This document shows, piece after piece, positions 50,289-58,563 of a stretch of DNA of 64,000 nucleotides. Made by a program: the position numbers and the translations under genes. How positions within the stretch are numbered: position 1 is the stretch's first letter; every line of letters starts with the position of its first letter. Source of the DNA: Clostridia bacterium (GTDB lineage: Bacteria; Bacillota; Clostridia; Christensenellales; Aristaeellaceae). The notes below the pieces were generated by a model. That model was given only the letters and a program-made list of their open reading frames with translations. It was not told where the DNA came from and ran no database searches. The DNA lies in the NCBI GenBank assembly GCA_900769875.1, contig CAAGII010000156.1:1-64000 (forward strand), read 5' to 3'.

Positions 50289-50693
50289 TTACTGCAGCGA
50301 GGCTTCGCCGGAGCGATGCTCAAACATGCGCTTGACATCCTCCACCACGCCGGGGAGCAGCTCCACCATGCGGTCGGCAACGCTCAGCGACTGAGCGGGC
50401 AGCATTCTTACGCTGTCGCCCATCACCACCAGAAAGCCGACTGGCTGCACAGAAACGCCCGCGCCGCTTCCTCCCGCAAAGGGAAACGCGCTGTCCTGCA
50501 ACGGCGCGCTTCGTTTGTCGCCCTTACCGATGTCGCCACCAGCCGTAACATAGCCGAAGCTGACGCGGCTGATGGGGATTATGGTCGATCCGCTCTGCGT
50601 TACGACCGGGTCGCCGATGACGGTATTCACATCCACCATATCCTTGATGGATGCCATGGCTGTCTGCATCAGGCTTCCGATGGGATGTTCCAT
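50289..50693 (-). CDS. gerW: GerW-family sporulation protein (YtfJ-like)
   Basis: The 134-residue protein has the family signature DVNTVIGDPV near 22, TIIPISRVSFGY near 37, and GGSGAGVSVQPVGFLVV near 74. Bacillus GerW (YtfJ) is a spore protein needed for germination with dipicolinate. The gene order DUF2953-gerW matches Bacillus ytfI-ytfJ. Start ATG 50693 follows AAAGGAGG. It lies three bases before dacF, so the three genes are co-transcribed. Confidence 0.92.
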   Translation of the reverse strand: MEHPIGSLMQTAMASIKDMVDVNTVIGDPVVTQSGSTIIPISRVSFGYVTAGGDIGKGDKRSAPLQDSAFPFAGGSGAGVSVQPVGFLVVMGDSVRMLPAQSLSVADRMVELLPGVVEDVKRMFEHRSGEASLQ

Positions 50694-50708
50694 GCTGTAT
50701 AACCTCCT

Positions 50709-51269
50709 TTATTGCGGCGTGGATGCAGGGGTATGCGGCTCGCGCTTCGCCGCTGTGTATAGCGCAAGGGCGATGCGAATACCAATGAGCGCCGCTGACA
50801 GCATCATGATGCCCAAATGAGCACAAATTATCCATTCGCATTGTACGCGGCTATGTCCGGTGAAAAAGTCCGGGAGGATGGTTACATCACTCCTGTCGCG
50901 CCAGTCCGTGGGCAGCATGGAGATGAGGCCGCTCACCGCTCCGGTGACGAGCGCGGTGGATGCGGCGCTTTTCATGCTCAGCAGGGCGCGGATGTCCAGC
51001 TTTTCAAGGCGCAGCACGCGGAATACCAACTTTCGGGCTCGGATGACGCACTGTGCAGCGATGCGTATCACATGCATGGAGGGCGTGCGCCTTGCCCGAG
51101 TGACTCTGCCCTGCTCGTTCTTGTCCCGGCGCAGTGGGATGGTCACGCCATAGACCCGCAGCTGAAGTACCAGCTGCACCTTGCCCGCATACAGCGCCAG
51201 CACCCGCAAACGCAGCGGCGCGAAGAACACGATGACCATGCTGGCGGTGATCAAAAACCAGGTTCCCAT
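50709..51269 (-). CDS. DUF2953 (YtfI-like) membrane protein
   Basis: The 186-residue protein has an N-terminal helix (about 2-16), a basic soluble part and a C-terminal helix (about 147-170). Its typical middle section runs VTGAVSGLISMLP near 108 and DFFTGHSRVQCEWIICAHLG near 132-151. The family has no known biochemistry but travels with GerW in sporulating Bacillota. The start is ATG 51269, immediately after GGAGGAGTGT; the longer frame to 51311 is unsupported. Confidence 0.82.
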   Translation of the reverse strand: MGTWFLITASMVIVFFAPLRLRVLALYAGKVQLVLQLRVYGVTIPLRRDKNEQGRVTRARRTPSMHVIRIAAQCVIRARKLVFRVLRLEKLDIRALLSMKSAASTALVTGAVSGLISMLPTDWRDRSDVTILPDFFTGHSRVQCEWIICAHLGIMMLSAALIGIRIALALYTAAKREPHTPASTPQ

Positions 51270-51420
51270 ACACTCCTCCGGAATACCCTTGATATGGGTT
51301 TTCTGTCCCATAGTATGGCGGAAGCAGGGCGGCTGCTATGCGCGCAGCGCAATATGCACAGCAAAACCATCACCACGGTTTACGAAATTCACGAAAACCT
51401 TCGGAAATGGGAATAATTGC

Positions 51421-51449
51421 TTGACGATGTGACAAATAGATGCTACAAT
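51421..51449 (+). promoter_or_regulatory. Promoter of the 765-residue protein gene
   Basis: TTGACG (51421-51426) and TACAAT (51444-51449) are 17 bases apart, 46 bases before the start. Confidence 0.8.
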
Positions 51450-51495
51450 CAATTATCGCATTCCTTTTTTTATGGAGATTTGGAGGCTTATATTG

Positions 51496-53793
51496 ATGAA
51501 TCTGGATCAGGAGCTTATCTTTTCCTATGTGGAGGAGGACAACATCCAGCGCGCTTATTTTCGTATCCATCCGCTGTTGACGCCTCATGGCATGGTGGCA
51601 GACGAGGCGCTGCAGCGCTGGCCGAGCGATGGCTGCCTGCGCATTGTGCCGGATCGCGCCGAGCAGCATACCTTCAAGGAGCGCATGCGTAATCTGGGCG
51701 GATGGTGCGTGGTGGATCTGACTGCGTTTGCGCCGGACGCCAACAAAATCCGAACCAACAAGAACTATCATCCGGAGCGCGGCGAAGTCAATCAGTACAT
51801 TCTGTATTCCGATGCGGTGCATCCGCTGATGGATCAGGTATTCTATGAAGTGCTTGAGGGCGACGCTGAGGACGCGGCGCAACTGGCGCAGCGCGCCATC
51901 ACGCCCAGGTTCTATATCGGCAGAGACGATACCCTTTGGGGACCTGTGGATCGCAGCAAGCCCGAAAGGCCAGAGCCCGCCGCGCCTGCCGAGGCAGTAC
52001 TCTATGATGTGCCCGCGCCGGATGGCGTGGTCCATCAGCTGCTGTGCGTCACGGGCGAGGCACAGGCGCATGCTGAGAAATCAGCGCCCGTAAGGAGCGC
52101 GCAGGATGATACGCACGCAGCGGCGGATACCGCTCGCCGCGCCGCGCACGGAGCAAAAGCCGCCAGAGCGGAGAAGCTGGCCGCTTCGAATGCACCCGAG
52201 GAGGCGGCGTCCGCTGCGCCTGAAACGGATGAGGAGCTGCCGATCGGGCAACCGCTGAGAATTCTCGATCAAAGCAGGAGCTTTGAAGAGACCAAGCAGG
52301 AACTGAACAAGCCGCTATCCGGCAATGCGAACCTGCTCAATCCGGGCAGAAGCCGTCTGGAACCGAGCGCACCCGCACCAAAGCTGAATGGTACGCCCCT
52401 CTACCGCGCACCCCTGCGCACGGCGACCCCGCAGCCAAAAAACAAGCTGCAGGAGGTGGTCAGCAGCCAGTGGCGTGTCATCCGCAACGACCCGCCGGCC
52501 CAGCCGATTCCCGCAGGAGCGACCATGCGGCAGGTGGAGAACCCGGTGGAGGACGCATGCAATGCGCTGCGCCGCGCGTGGGGTGTGAGCGCCGCACACA
52601 CTCAACTGGTCGATTGCATCCTGTCCCTTGACGGGATGGCAGCGAAGCTGGAGCCCCGCGCAAGCAAGGGCAAGGCGGATTCCGCGCTGTTCCATGCGAT
52701 CCAGCGCCGATTGCAGGATCTTGAAGCGGAACGGCTGACCGCGCTTGTTCAGCTTGACTCGGCGAAGGCCGATCTGGAAGCGTTCCGCAGACAGGCGATT
52801 GACAGCGCATCGGAGAAGCTGCGCGCAGAGCTGATGACGCTGGAGAAAGAGCATGCCTCGCTGGAAGCATCCGCAAAGCAGCTCCGGGAACAGATCACCC
52901 TGCTGACCGCTCAACGCGACGAGCTTACAAGCCGCCTAGACGAGATGGCTTGCGGCGCTGTGCCCGAAGCCATTGCAAGACTTCTTGCGGACAGCGCGCT
53001 GGCCGTACCTGCGCCTGGCACACTTTTGCGTATTAGCCCGGTCAGCGGCGAGAAGATTGGTCTTGATGAGATGCTGACGCGTATTCAGTCGGTGTGTGAG
53101 CGCTGCGGTCAGGCCATCGAGCGCAACCACGCGATTGCGCTGCTTGCCGCCATGGTGGTATCAGAACGCGTGGGCATCGTATCCACGGCGATGGCAGCAA
53201 CGGCGACCATGAGCCGCAGTTTGGCGTCTGCCATGGGCTGGAAGGGGAGCTTTGTCCACCTGCAGAGCATGGAGCAGCGGATCTGCCTTGCCCCCGCGCC
53301 TGTGAACGCAACGCCCGCTGTGCTGCTGACATCGACGGCGGCGTACGCGCCGATGGATGGCGTTCGCAAACTGATGCTTGCGCGCAGCGCATCGCAGATG
53401 ACGCATCATGCCGCGTATGAATGCGGACAGTGGCCGATCCTGCCCTCCGTCGTGACCGGCTTTGTGGAGGAAATGCAGGATGAAGAAGCCTCTCCGGTTT
53501 CCTTTGCCAGTCTTGAGGCACTGCTTGATGAGTGCGCGGCTACGGACGAGGAGATCAACGAGCTTCTTGCCCCGATGCTGGAGATGATCCCGCCGCTTGC
53601 CGGTAAGGCCATGCAGGAGATGCGCAGGTTCACTGCGGCCTGTGCGCATTGGATGGACGGCGGACTCTCCGCAGCGATCGACTGGGCTGTGATGATGTGG
53701 ATACTGCCAGCCCTTGATCGCACGCCGAAAAACCTGCAGATCATGCAGGAGCTGCTTCAGGCGTTTCCGGTATCGCTTGCGGCGGTACGCTGA
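51496..53793 (+). CDS. Large uncharacterised protein with coiled coil and a possible degenerate AAA-like domain
   Basis: I do not recognise this 765-residue protein. Residues 1-150 form a compact domain (SYVEEDNIQRAYFRIHPLL near 12, YILYSDAVHPLMDQVFYEVLEG near 92). Residues about 155-320 are Ala/Pro/Glu-rich and probably unstructured. Residues about 395-480 are a heptad-rich coiled coil. Residues 515-765 are folded: HAIALLAAMVVSERVGIVST near 541-560 has the spacing of the helix-strand before a P-loop, as in McrB-type AAA proteins, but the G-x-x-G-x-G-K-S is absent (STAMAATATMSR). No signal or membrane helix is seen. GGAGG lies nine bases before ATG 51496. Monocistronic, between spore genes on the other strand. 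Confidence 0.75.
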   Translation: MNLDQELIFSYVEEDNIQRAYFRIHPLLTPHGMVADEALQRWPSDGCLRIVPDRAEQHTFKERMRNLGGWCVVDLTAFAPDANKIRTNKNYHPERGEVNQYILYSDAVHPLMDQVFYEVLEGDAEDAAQLAQRAITPRFYIGRDDTLWGPVDRSKPERPEPAAPAEAVLYDVPAPDGVVHQLLCVTGEAQAHAEKSAPVRSAQDDTHAAADTARRAAHGAKAARAEKLAASNAPEEAASAAPETDEELPIGQPLRILDQSRSFEETKQELNKPLSGNANLLNPGRSRLEPSAPAPKLNGTPLYRAPLRTATPQPKNKLQEVVSSQWRVIRNDPPAQPIPAGATMRQVENPVEDACNALRRAWGVSAAHTQLVDCILSLDGMAAKLEPRASKGKADSALFHAIQRRLQDLEAERLTALVQLDSAKADLEAFRRQAIDSASEKLRAELMTLEKEHASLEASAKQLREQITLLTAQRDELTSRLDEMACGAVPEAIARLLADSALAVPAPGTLLRISPVSGEKIGLDEMLTRIQSVCERCGQAIERNHAIALLAAMVVSERVGIVSTAMAATATMSRSLASAMGWKGSFVHLQSMEQRICLAPAPVNATPAVLLTSTAAYAPMDGVRKLMLARSASQMTHHAAYECGQWPILPSVVTGFVEEMQDEEASPVSFASLEALLDECAATDEEINELLAPMLEMIPPLAGKAMQEMRRFTAACAHWMDGGLSAAIDWAVMMWILPALDRTPKNLQIMQELLQAFPVSLAAVR

Positions 53794-53802
53794 TCCGTAT
53801 AG

Positions 53803-53846
53803 AAAAAGGCGACTCTGGTCTTTGCGAACAGACTGGAGTCGCTTTT
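53803..53846. terminator. Bidirectional terminator between the 765-residue protein gene and spoIIP
   Basis: AAAAGGCGACTCTGGTCT and AGACTGGAGTCGCTTTT pair over about 16 bp with minor interruptions and have A/T tails on both strands. Confidence 0.85.
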
Positions 53847-53852
53847 CATCGC

Positions 53853-54719
53853 TCATTCGACGGACGCTGCGGGCGGCGTATCAGCCAGCGCTTCCTCGAT
53901 AGCCCGAGCGAGATAGGGAACGCCGCACAGCACCTCCTCGAGTGTGTTGAAGTTGCAGCCGCATTCGATCAGCACGCAGCAAGGTGCGATATGCTGGTTG
54001 AACCGACCGGTTTTCACCTTCACATCGCGCCCGAGATGCTCGCACTGCGCATTCAGGCTGTTTGTGATTTTCTCAGCCAGCGTCTGGTTGGCTTCATAGT
54101 CAGGCTTTTCGTCGTAGCCCACGCCGCGCCCTACCAGCACCATGAAGCGGGCGACACGTTCACCGCCGACGGACACCGTGCGCTGTATGGTGGATGCGGA
54201 GGCAAACGCGTCGCGGTGAAGGTCGATGTACAGATCATAGGCTTCGCCGTTCCCGCGCCGTCTCTCCAGCATGGAAAGGCTGCGCTGATAGCTTGTGTCG
54301 AGGCTGGGCGGCTCAAAGGCGGTTTCGTCATGTGTGACTTCGAAGCCGAGCGACGCAAGCGCGGCGCTGAGCGCTCGCCCGACGGCAACGACATTGTGGT
54401 CGTTGTCCTTGGTGCGCCATCTTTCCGTGGTTTCATAGCTTTCGCCCTCGGCCTTGGTGTAAGCCTCCCATGTGTGCGTGTGGTAGATCAGTATCCGCTT
54501 GCCATGGCTGACCGGCGATGGACGGACAATCTCCATGCGGAAGCTCGTATCCGTCGTCGGTGTTTCAGATGCGACCACGGTCGGTATTGTGCTGGGAGAA
54601 GGGGTTTCGCTCACCCGCTCCACCACGAAGCCGCTTTCTGCGCGGACGGGGCTCAGCATTACGCACAGCCAGAGCACAGCAATCGCAAACACGGAATGAT
54701 TCAGGTATGTATGCCGCAT
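53853..54719 (-). CDS. spoIIP: Stage II sporulation protein P-like amidase/endopeptidase
   Basis: SpoIIP cuts peptidoglycan ahead of the engulfing mother-cell membrane. The 288-residue precursor has an N-terminal signal or anchor (about 8-28), a Ser/Thr/Pro-rich linker (30-70) and the SpoIIP catalytic domain. The domain shows IYHTHTWEAY near 78-87 (metal histidine), DLHRDA near 168 and ECGCNFNTLEEV near 252. It is shorter than Bacillus SpoIIP (about 400), mainly in the N-terminal region. GGGAGG precedes the ATG. A sigma-E-like promoter lies upstream. Its SpoIID and SpoIIM partners are not in the window. Confidence 0.87.
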   Translation of the reverse strand: MRHTYLNHSVFAIAVLWLCVMLSPVRAESGFVVERVSETPSPSTIPTVVASETPTTDTSFRMEIVRPSPVSHGKRILIYHTHTWEAYTKAEGESYETTERWRTKDNDHNVVAVGRALSAALASLGFEVTHDETAFEPPSLDTSYQRSLSMLERRRGNGEAYDLYIDLHRDAFASASTIQRTVSVGGERVARFMVLVGRGVGYDEKPDYEANQTLAEKITNSLNAQCEHLGRDVKVKTGRFNQHIAPCCVLIECGCNFNTLEEVLCGVPYLARAIEEALADTPPAASVE

Positions 54720-54760
54720 GATGCACCTCCCTGTCCGCCGAGCGGCAGGTTCCTTGCATT

Positions 54761-54789
54761 AGCATATGCCGATGTGAAACACAAAATGT
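54761..54789 (-). promoter_or_regulatory. Sigma-E-like promoter of spoIIP
   Basis: On the minus strand ACATTTT (54783-54789) and CATATGCT (54761-54768) are 14 bases apart. This resembles the Bacillus sigma-E consensus (ATATT-like, then CATAYANT), and Bacillus spoIIP is sigma-E dependent. No sigma-A pair was seen here. Confidence 0.5.
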
Positions 54790-54804
54790 GGTTGTCGCAG
54801 GTGA

Positions 54805-54833
54805 TTGACGCTTGCGCCAAAAACCGCTATAAT
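54805..54833 (+). promoter_or_regulatory. Promoter of mtnN
   Basis: TTGACG (54805-54810) and a perfect TATAAT (54828-54833) are 17 bases apart, 31 bases before the start. Confidence 0.85.
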
Positions 54834-54864
54834 CATTGCTGACAGAACGAGGAGGATGATCGCT

Positions 54865-55560
54865 GTGATCGGTTTGATTGGCGCGATGCCCGTGGAAATG
54901 GAAGCCCTGATGGCACAGGTGGAGAAACCTGAAACAAAGCGCGTGGGAATGGATACCTTCGTCTGTGGCAGGCTCTTTGGGCAGGATGCGGTGCTTGCAG
55001 TGTGCGGCCCGGGCAAAATCAACGCCGCGCTCTGCGCACAGAGCATGCTGATGCTCTACCGACCCCAATGGGTGCTGAATCTTGGCGTGGCGGGAGCAAG
55101 CGCGGAGCAGGTCGGCATTGGCGATATGGTGGTTGCGACCTGTACCGTGCAGCACGATGTGGATACGTCGCCCATCGGCGATCCCGTCGGCATGGTCAGC
55201 AAGATCAATCTGATCCGAATTCCCTGTGACGCGGCGCTCCATGACCATCTGATGGCTTCCGCCCGTTCGCTTGGGGACGTGTGCGTGCATGAGGGCGTGA
55301 TCGCGACCGGCGATCAGTTCATCAACGGCGCTGGTGTGCGCGCCCGTATCCATCGCCAGTTTGACGCGCTGGCGGTGGAGATGGAGGGCGGCGCGGTGGC
55401 GCAGGCCTGCTACATGCATGGCGTGCCGTGCGGCGTGCTGCGTTCGATCTCGGATCAGGCGGACGGGCACAGCGATATGGATTATATGACCTTCGTGAAG
55501 GTCGCGGCGGATCACTCGCAGCGGGTGGTGGAACGGCTTCTTCGGGGATTGGCGCTATGA
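54865..55560 (+). CDS. mtnN: 5'-methylthioadenosine/S-adenosylhomocysteine nucleosidase
   Basis: MtnN removes adenine from methylthioadenosine and S-adenosylhomocysteine. The 231-residue protein has the expected length and the active residues: glutamate in GAMPVEMEAL near 9, the substrate site VEMEGGAVAQAC near 170, and the catalytic aspartate in ISDQAD near 194. GTG 54865 is taken as the start because GAGGAGG lies nine bases before it; the in-frame ATG at 54856 directly abuts that site. The stop overlaps the next start (ATGA). Confidence 0.92.
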   Translation: MIGLIGAMPVEMEALMAQVEKPETKRVGMDTFVCGRLFGQDAVLAVCGPGKINAALCAQSMLMLYRPQWVLNLGVAGASAEQVGIGDMVVATCTVQHDVDTSPIGDPVGMVSKINLIRIPCDAALHDHLMASARSLGDVCVHEGVIATGDQFINGAGVRARIHRQFDALAVEMEGGAVAQACYMHGVPCGVLRSISDQADGHSDMDYMTFVKVAADHSQRVVERLLRGLAL

Positions 55561-56375
55561 TTGTGTGGGTTACGGGTGCGTCAAGCGGGCTAGGTATGTA
55601 TATCGCGAGGGCGCTGGTACGGCGCGGGCATACGGTGATTGGCGGCGCGCGATCCTTTCGTGCCGGAACGGGCGCGGACGGCGTCCATTGCCTGCCACTG
55701 GATGTCACGAGTGATGAAAGCGTCGCGGAGTTTGTGCGCGGCGCGCTTGCGCTTTACCCGCGTGTGGACGCAGTTATCAACGCCGCGGGCATCCTCATGC
55801 TTGGAAGTTGTGAAGAGACATCGCCGCAGGAGTACATGCGGGTGCTTGACACCGATCTGGTTGGCATGGTGCGCGTGAACAGCGCTGTGCTGCCGCTGAT
55901 GCGCAAGCAGGGCGGTGGACGGATCATGCTGCTTTCCTCCATCAACGGTTTGCTCGGTATCCCGTACCAGAGCGCGTATACCGCCGCCAAGCACGCGGTG
56001 GAGGGCTATGCTGAGTGCCTTGCTCTGGAGGCGTATCGCGACCATGTCGGGGTTTGCCTGATCGAGCCAGGCGATCATCGCGGTGGGTCGGACAGGTGCA
56101 GGCTCCATGCGAAGGCCATGAGCGACGCGTCGCCCCACGCGGACGATTTCCGATCTGCTGTCGCGACCATCCATCGTGACGAATCGCATGGCAGTGATCC
56201 CGAAAAGCTGGGCGAGAAGGTCGCAAGGGCGCTGGAGAAGCGGCGCATGCCGTTCCGCATCAGGATTGCCTCGCCAGATCAGCACGCTGCGGTGTATCTG
56301 CATGCCCTGCTGCCTGCACGCGCTTTTGCCGCGTTCCTGCGCTTCTACTATCTGGGCAGACGAAAAGAATCCTGA
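55557..56375 (+). CDS. Short-chain dehydrogenase/reductase
   Basis: The 272-residue classical SDR has the cofactor motif TGASSGLG near 6-13, NAAG near 79, catalytic serine in LLSSINGLLG near 127 and the YxxxK pair in YTAAKHAVEGYA near 144. A basic residue after strand 2 (GARSFRAG) suggests NADP preference. The C-terminal part (from about 180) is longer and variable. The substrate is unknown. The ATG overlaps the mtnN stop codon, so the two are translationally coupled. Confidence 0.88.
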   Translation: MIVWVTGASSGLGMYIARALVRRGHTVIGGARSFRAGTGADGVHCLPLDVTSDESVAEFVRGALALYPRVDAVINAAGILMLGSCEETSPQEYMRVLDTDLVGMVRVNSAVLPLMRKQGGGRIMLLSSINGLLGIPYQSAYTAAKHAVEGYAECLALEAYRDHVGVCLIEPGDHRGGSDRCRLHAKAMSDASPHADDFRSAVATIHRDESHGSDPEKLGEKVARALEKRRMPFRIRIASPDQHAAVYLHALLPARAFAAFLRFYYLGRRKES

Positions 56376-56402
56376 CGATACTGCATTAATTTGCAGAAAT
56401 GA

Positions 56403-56431
56403 TTGTGTTTTTTCTGATTGTCCGCTATAAT
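56403..56431 (+). promoter_or_regulatory. Promoter of the pseudo-regulator/SPFH gene pair
   Basis: TTGTGT (56403-56408) and a perfect TATAAT (56426-56431) are 17 bases apart, 88 bases before the start codon. Confidence 0.75.
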
Positions 56432-56519
56432 GGATGTGTACCGCCACTACAGCTTGCGTTGCGGTACGGCCGGGAAGCACAATCATTTGCTTTGGCGGAT
56501 GAACAGCGGAGGTTCCAAC

Positions 56520-57353
56520 ATGTATAAATTATTGCTTGTAACCGATCGGTGCGATGTGGAAAACGCCTTTCTGGCAGTGCCCGACTGGGAAACCCTTGAT
56601 TTCCGTGCGCCCCGAGTCACCGGCAGCGCACGCAGCGCCATGGAAAGCCTGCAGAAGCACCATGCCGACGGTGTGGCGATTGCGCTTGATGATGAGCAGA
56701 CACGGGCTCTGGATGCGTTTCTGAGCCAGAATTATCCGCTGCTGCCCATCCTGTATGCTCCGAGCAATGTTAATGAAGTGATTGAGAATGTCAAGGAGCT
56801 GCGCACGCTGCTCAATCAGCTCAACGCGGACAATGCGGATGACCGCTATAATGAGGCTGACGCCATGCGGCGCGCGCGCCATGCGTATTTCCGCCAGCTT
56901 GTGCGCGGCAGGCTCTGCGGACGCGATAAGGTCCGCAGGATGCTGCGCATGATGCGCAGCCGCATGGATACCGACCAGCCCTGTGTGTTGATCTCCTTTG
57001 AACTGCCGGATATGGACGAGGGCTATCTTTCCATGCGCTGGCATTACGGCGTGGAGCGGCTGGAGATCGCCATGCGCAACGTGTTTGGCGCTGAGCTGGA
57101 GGGAATGCGCCTGCTGGTCAGCTGTGAAACCGACGATACGGTGTGCCTGCTGGCATGCCCGATGCTTGGCTCCGAGTCATGGCGGGACGATCAGAGCATG
57201 ACCGGTCTTGTGACCCGGCACGCCGAGGAAGCCATCGAGCATGTGCGCGAATACCTCGGCATTGAGATGCGCATTGCATCAATCACGGTGCTGCCCAACG
57301 TGACGGCGCTTGCTGATCCTGACGCAGCGCACGGCATGGGCCGTATGTTATGA
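56520..57353 (+). CDS. Pseudo-response-regulator: receiver-like domain without phosphoacceptor and no DNA-binding domain
   Basis: The 277-residue protein starts like YesN-type response regulators (MYKLLLVTDR..., then VPDWETLDFRAPRVTGSARSA near 19-39). The acidic pair normally read as VDDE is TDR, and the phosphoacceptor stretch VVITDIRM is replaced by GVAIALDD near 52, so it should not be phosphorylated. The second half (about 130-277) recalls the central domain of such regulators (VLISFELPDMDE near 155 and a final MRIASITVLPN). The usual C-terminal AraC helix-turn-helix is missing. GGAGG lies seven bases before ATG 56520. The SPFH gene follows after 58 bases. The family assignment is by eye. 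Confidence 0.65.
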   Translation: MYKLLLVTDRCDVENAFLAVPDWETLDFRAPRVTGSARSAMESLQKHHADGVAIALDDEQTRALDAFLSQNYPLLPILYAPSNVNEVIENVKELRTLLNQLNADNADDRYNEADAMRRARHAYFRQLVRGRLCGRDKVRRMLRMMRSRMDTDQPCVLISFELPDMDEGYLSMRWHYGVERLEIAMRNVFGAELEGMRLLVSCETDDTVCLLACPMLGSESWRDDQSMTGLVTRHAEEAIEHVREYLGIEMRIASITVLPNVTALADPDAAHGMGRML

Positions 57354-57411
57354 ATGGAATAGACCCGTTCGGGTACGCGTATGGTCAAAACGGAATCAAG
57401 GAGGAAGAACA

Positions 57412-58479
57412 ATGGGTGTTTTCGACTTTGTGAAGAATCAGGTCATGGGCCAGCTGGTCGATGTCATTGAGTGGACGGACAGCACGCAGGATACCATCGT
57501 CCACAAGTACGACATGAACGGCAAGGAGATCATGATGGGCGCGCAGCTCACGGTGCGTGAGAGCCAGAGTGCCATCTTTGTCAACGAGGGCCAGCTGGCG
57601 GATATCTTCCAGCCCGGCCGTTACGAGCTGACCACCTCCAACATGCCCATCCTGACCAAGCTAAAGGCGTGGAAGTACGGCTTCAACAGCCCCTTCAAGA
57701 GCGACGTCTATTTTGTCAATACCAAGCAGTTTCTGGATCGCAAGTGGGGCACGACCAATCCCGTGATGATGCGCGACGCGGAGTTCGGCATGATCCGCAT
57801 CCGCGCCTTCGGCACCTATTCCTTCCGCGTCACGGATGTGGAAGCGCTGCTACGCGAGTGCTTCGGCACCAATCAGACCTACAAGGCCAGCGATATTGAC
57901 GGACAGATCAAGCGCCTTGCCGTTTCCAACCTGTCCGACGCGATTGCGGAGAGCAAGATTCCCGCGCTTGACCTTGCCGCCAACTATGACGAGCTGGGGA
58001 CCTACGCGATGCAGGTAATCAATGCAAAGCTGCAGACCCTCGGCGTGCAGCTGACCAGCTTCGTGATTGAGAACATTTCTCTGCCCGAGGAGGTCGAGAA
58101 GGCGATGGATCGCCGTACCAGCATGGGTGTGGTGGGCGATCTGAACAAATATACGCAGTTCCAGGCAGCCGAGGCGATGCGCGAGGGCGCAAGCACGCCC
58201 AACAGCGCAGCCGGCGCCGGAATCGGTATGGGCACCGGAATCGGCATGGCCCAGATGATGATGCAGAACATGAGCACGATCCAGCAGCCCAAGGCCGCGC
58301 CGAGCGTGTCTGCTGCAAAGGGAAGCTTCTGCACGGAGTGTGGACAGCCTCTGAGCGCGGGCGCGAAGTTCTGCCCCAACTGTGGTGCGAAGCAGAGCAC
58401 CGCGGGTGCATGTCCTGCCTGCGGCGAGGCTGTGCAGCCTGGCGCGAAGTTCTGCCCCAACTGCGGCAGTAAGCTGTAA
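57412..58479 (+). CDS. SPFH-domain protein with C-terminal zinc ribbons (YdjI-like)
   Basis: The 355-residue protein begins GVFDFVKNQVMGQLVDVIEW, typical of Bacillus YdjI-like SPFH proteins. It has the SPFH/band-7 core (about 40-260) with MLTKLKAWKYGF-type wording near 83. A Gly/Ala/Met-rich linker (about 265-300) leads to two zinc ribbons (CTECG...CPNCG near 306-325 and CPACG...CPNCG near 333-352). Such proteins sit at membrane microdomains and often neighbour phage-shock or stress genes; here the neighbour is the pseudo-regulator. AAGGAGG precedes ATG 57412. No membrane helix is evident. Confidence 0.86.
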   Translation: MGVFDFVKNQVMGQLVDVIEWTDSTQDTIVHKYDMNGKEIMMGAQLTVRESQSAIFVNEGQLADIFQPGRYELTTSNMPILTKLKAWKYGFNSPFKSDVYFVNTKQFLDRKWGTTNPVMMRDAEFGMIRIRAFGTYSFRVTDVEALLRECFGTNQTYKASDIDGQIKRLAVSNLSDAIAESKIPALDLAANYDELGTYAMQVINAKLQTLGVQLTSFVIENISLPEEVEKAMDRRTSMGVVGDLNKYTQFQAAEAMREGASTPNSAAGAGIGMGTGIGMAQMMMQNMSTIQQPKAAPSVSAAKGSFCTECGQPLSAGAKFCPNCGAKQSTAGACPACGEAVQPGAKFCPNCGSKL

Positions 58480-58506
58480 TCCGATTTCATTGGCGAATTG
58501 TACAGA

Positions 58507-58552
58507 GCAAAAAACCAGCTGGTCTCCTGCGGGAGATTAGCTGGTTTTTTGC
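58507..58552. terminator. Bidirectional terminator between SPFH and TetR genes
   Basis: GCAAAAAACCAGCT (58507-58520) pairs exactly with AGCTGGTTTTTTGC (58539-58552), giving T runs in both directions. Confidence 0.92.
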
Positions 58553-58563
58553 TGCGAGTGCCG

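Noticed and set aside
51311..51341. Possible sigma-G-type promoter before the DUF2953-gerW-dacF operon (GCATA and CATACTA on the minus strand)
   Set aside because: The spacing of 19 bases is longer than I expect for forespore promoters, so it is not listed as a feature, although such control would make sense.
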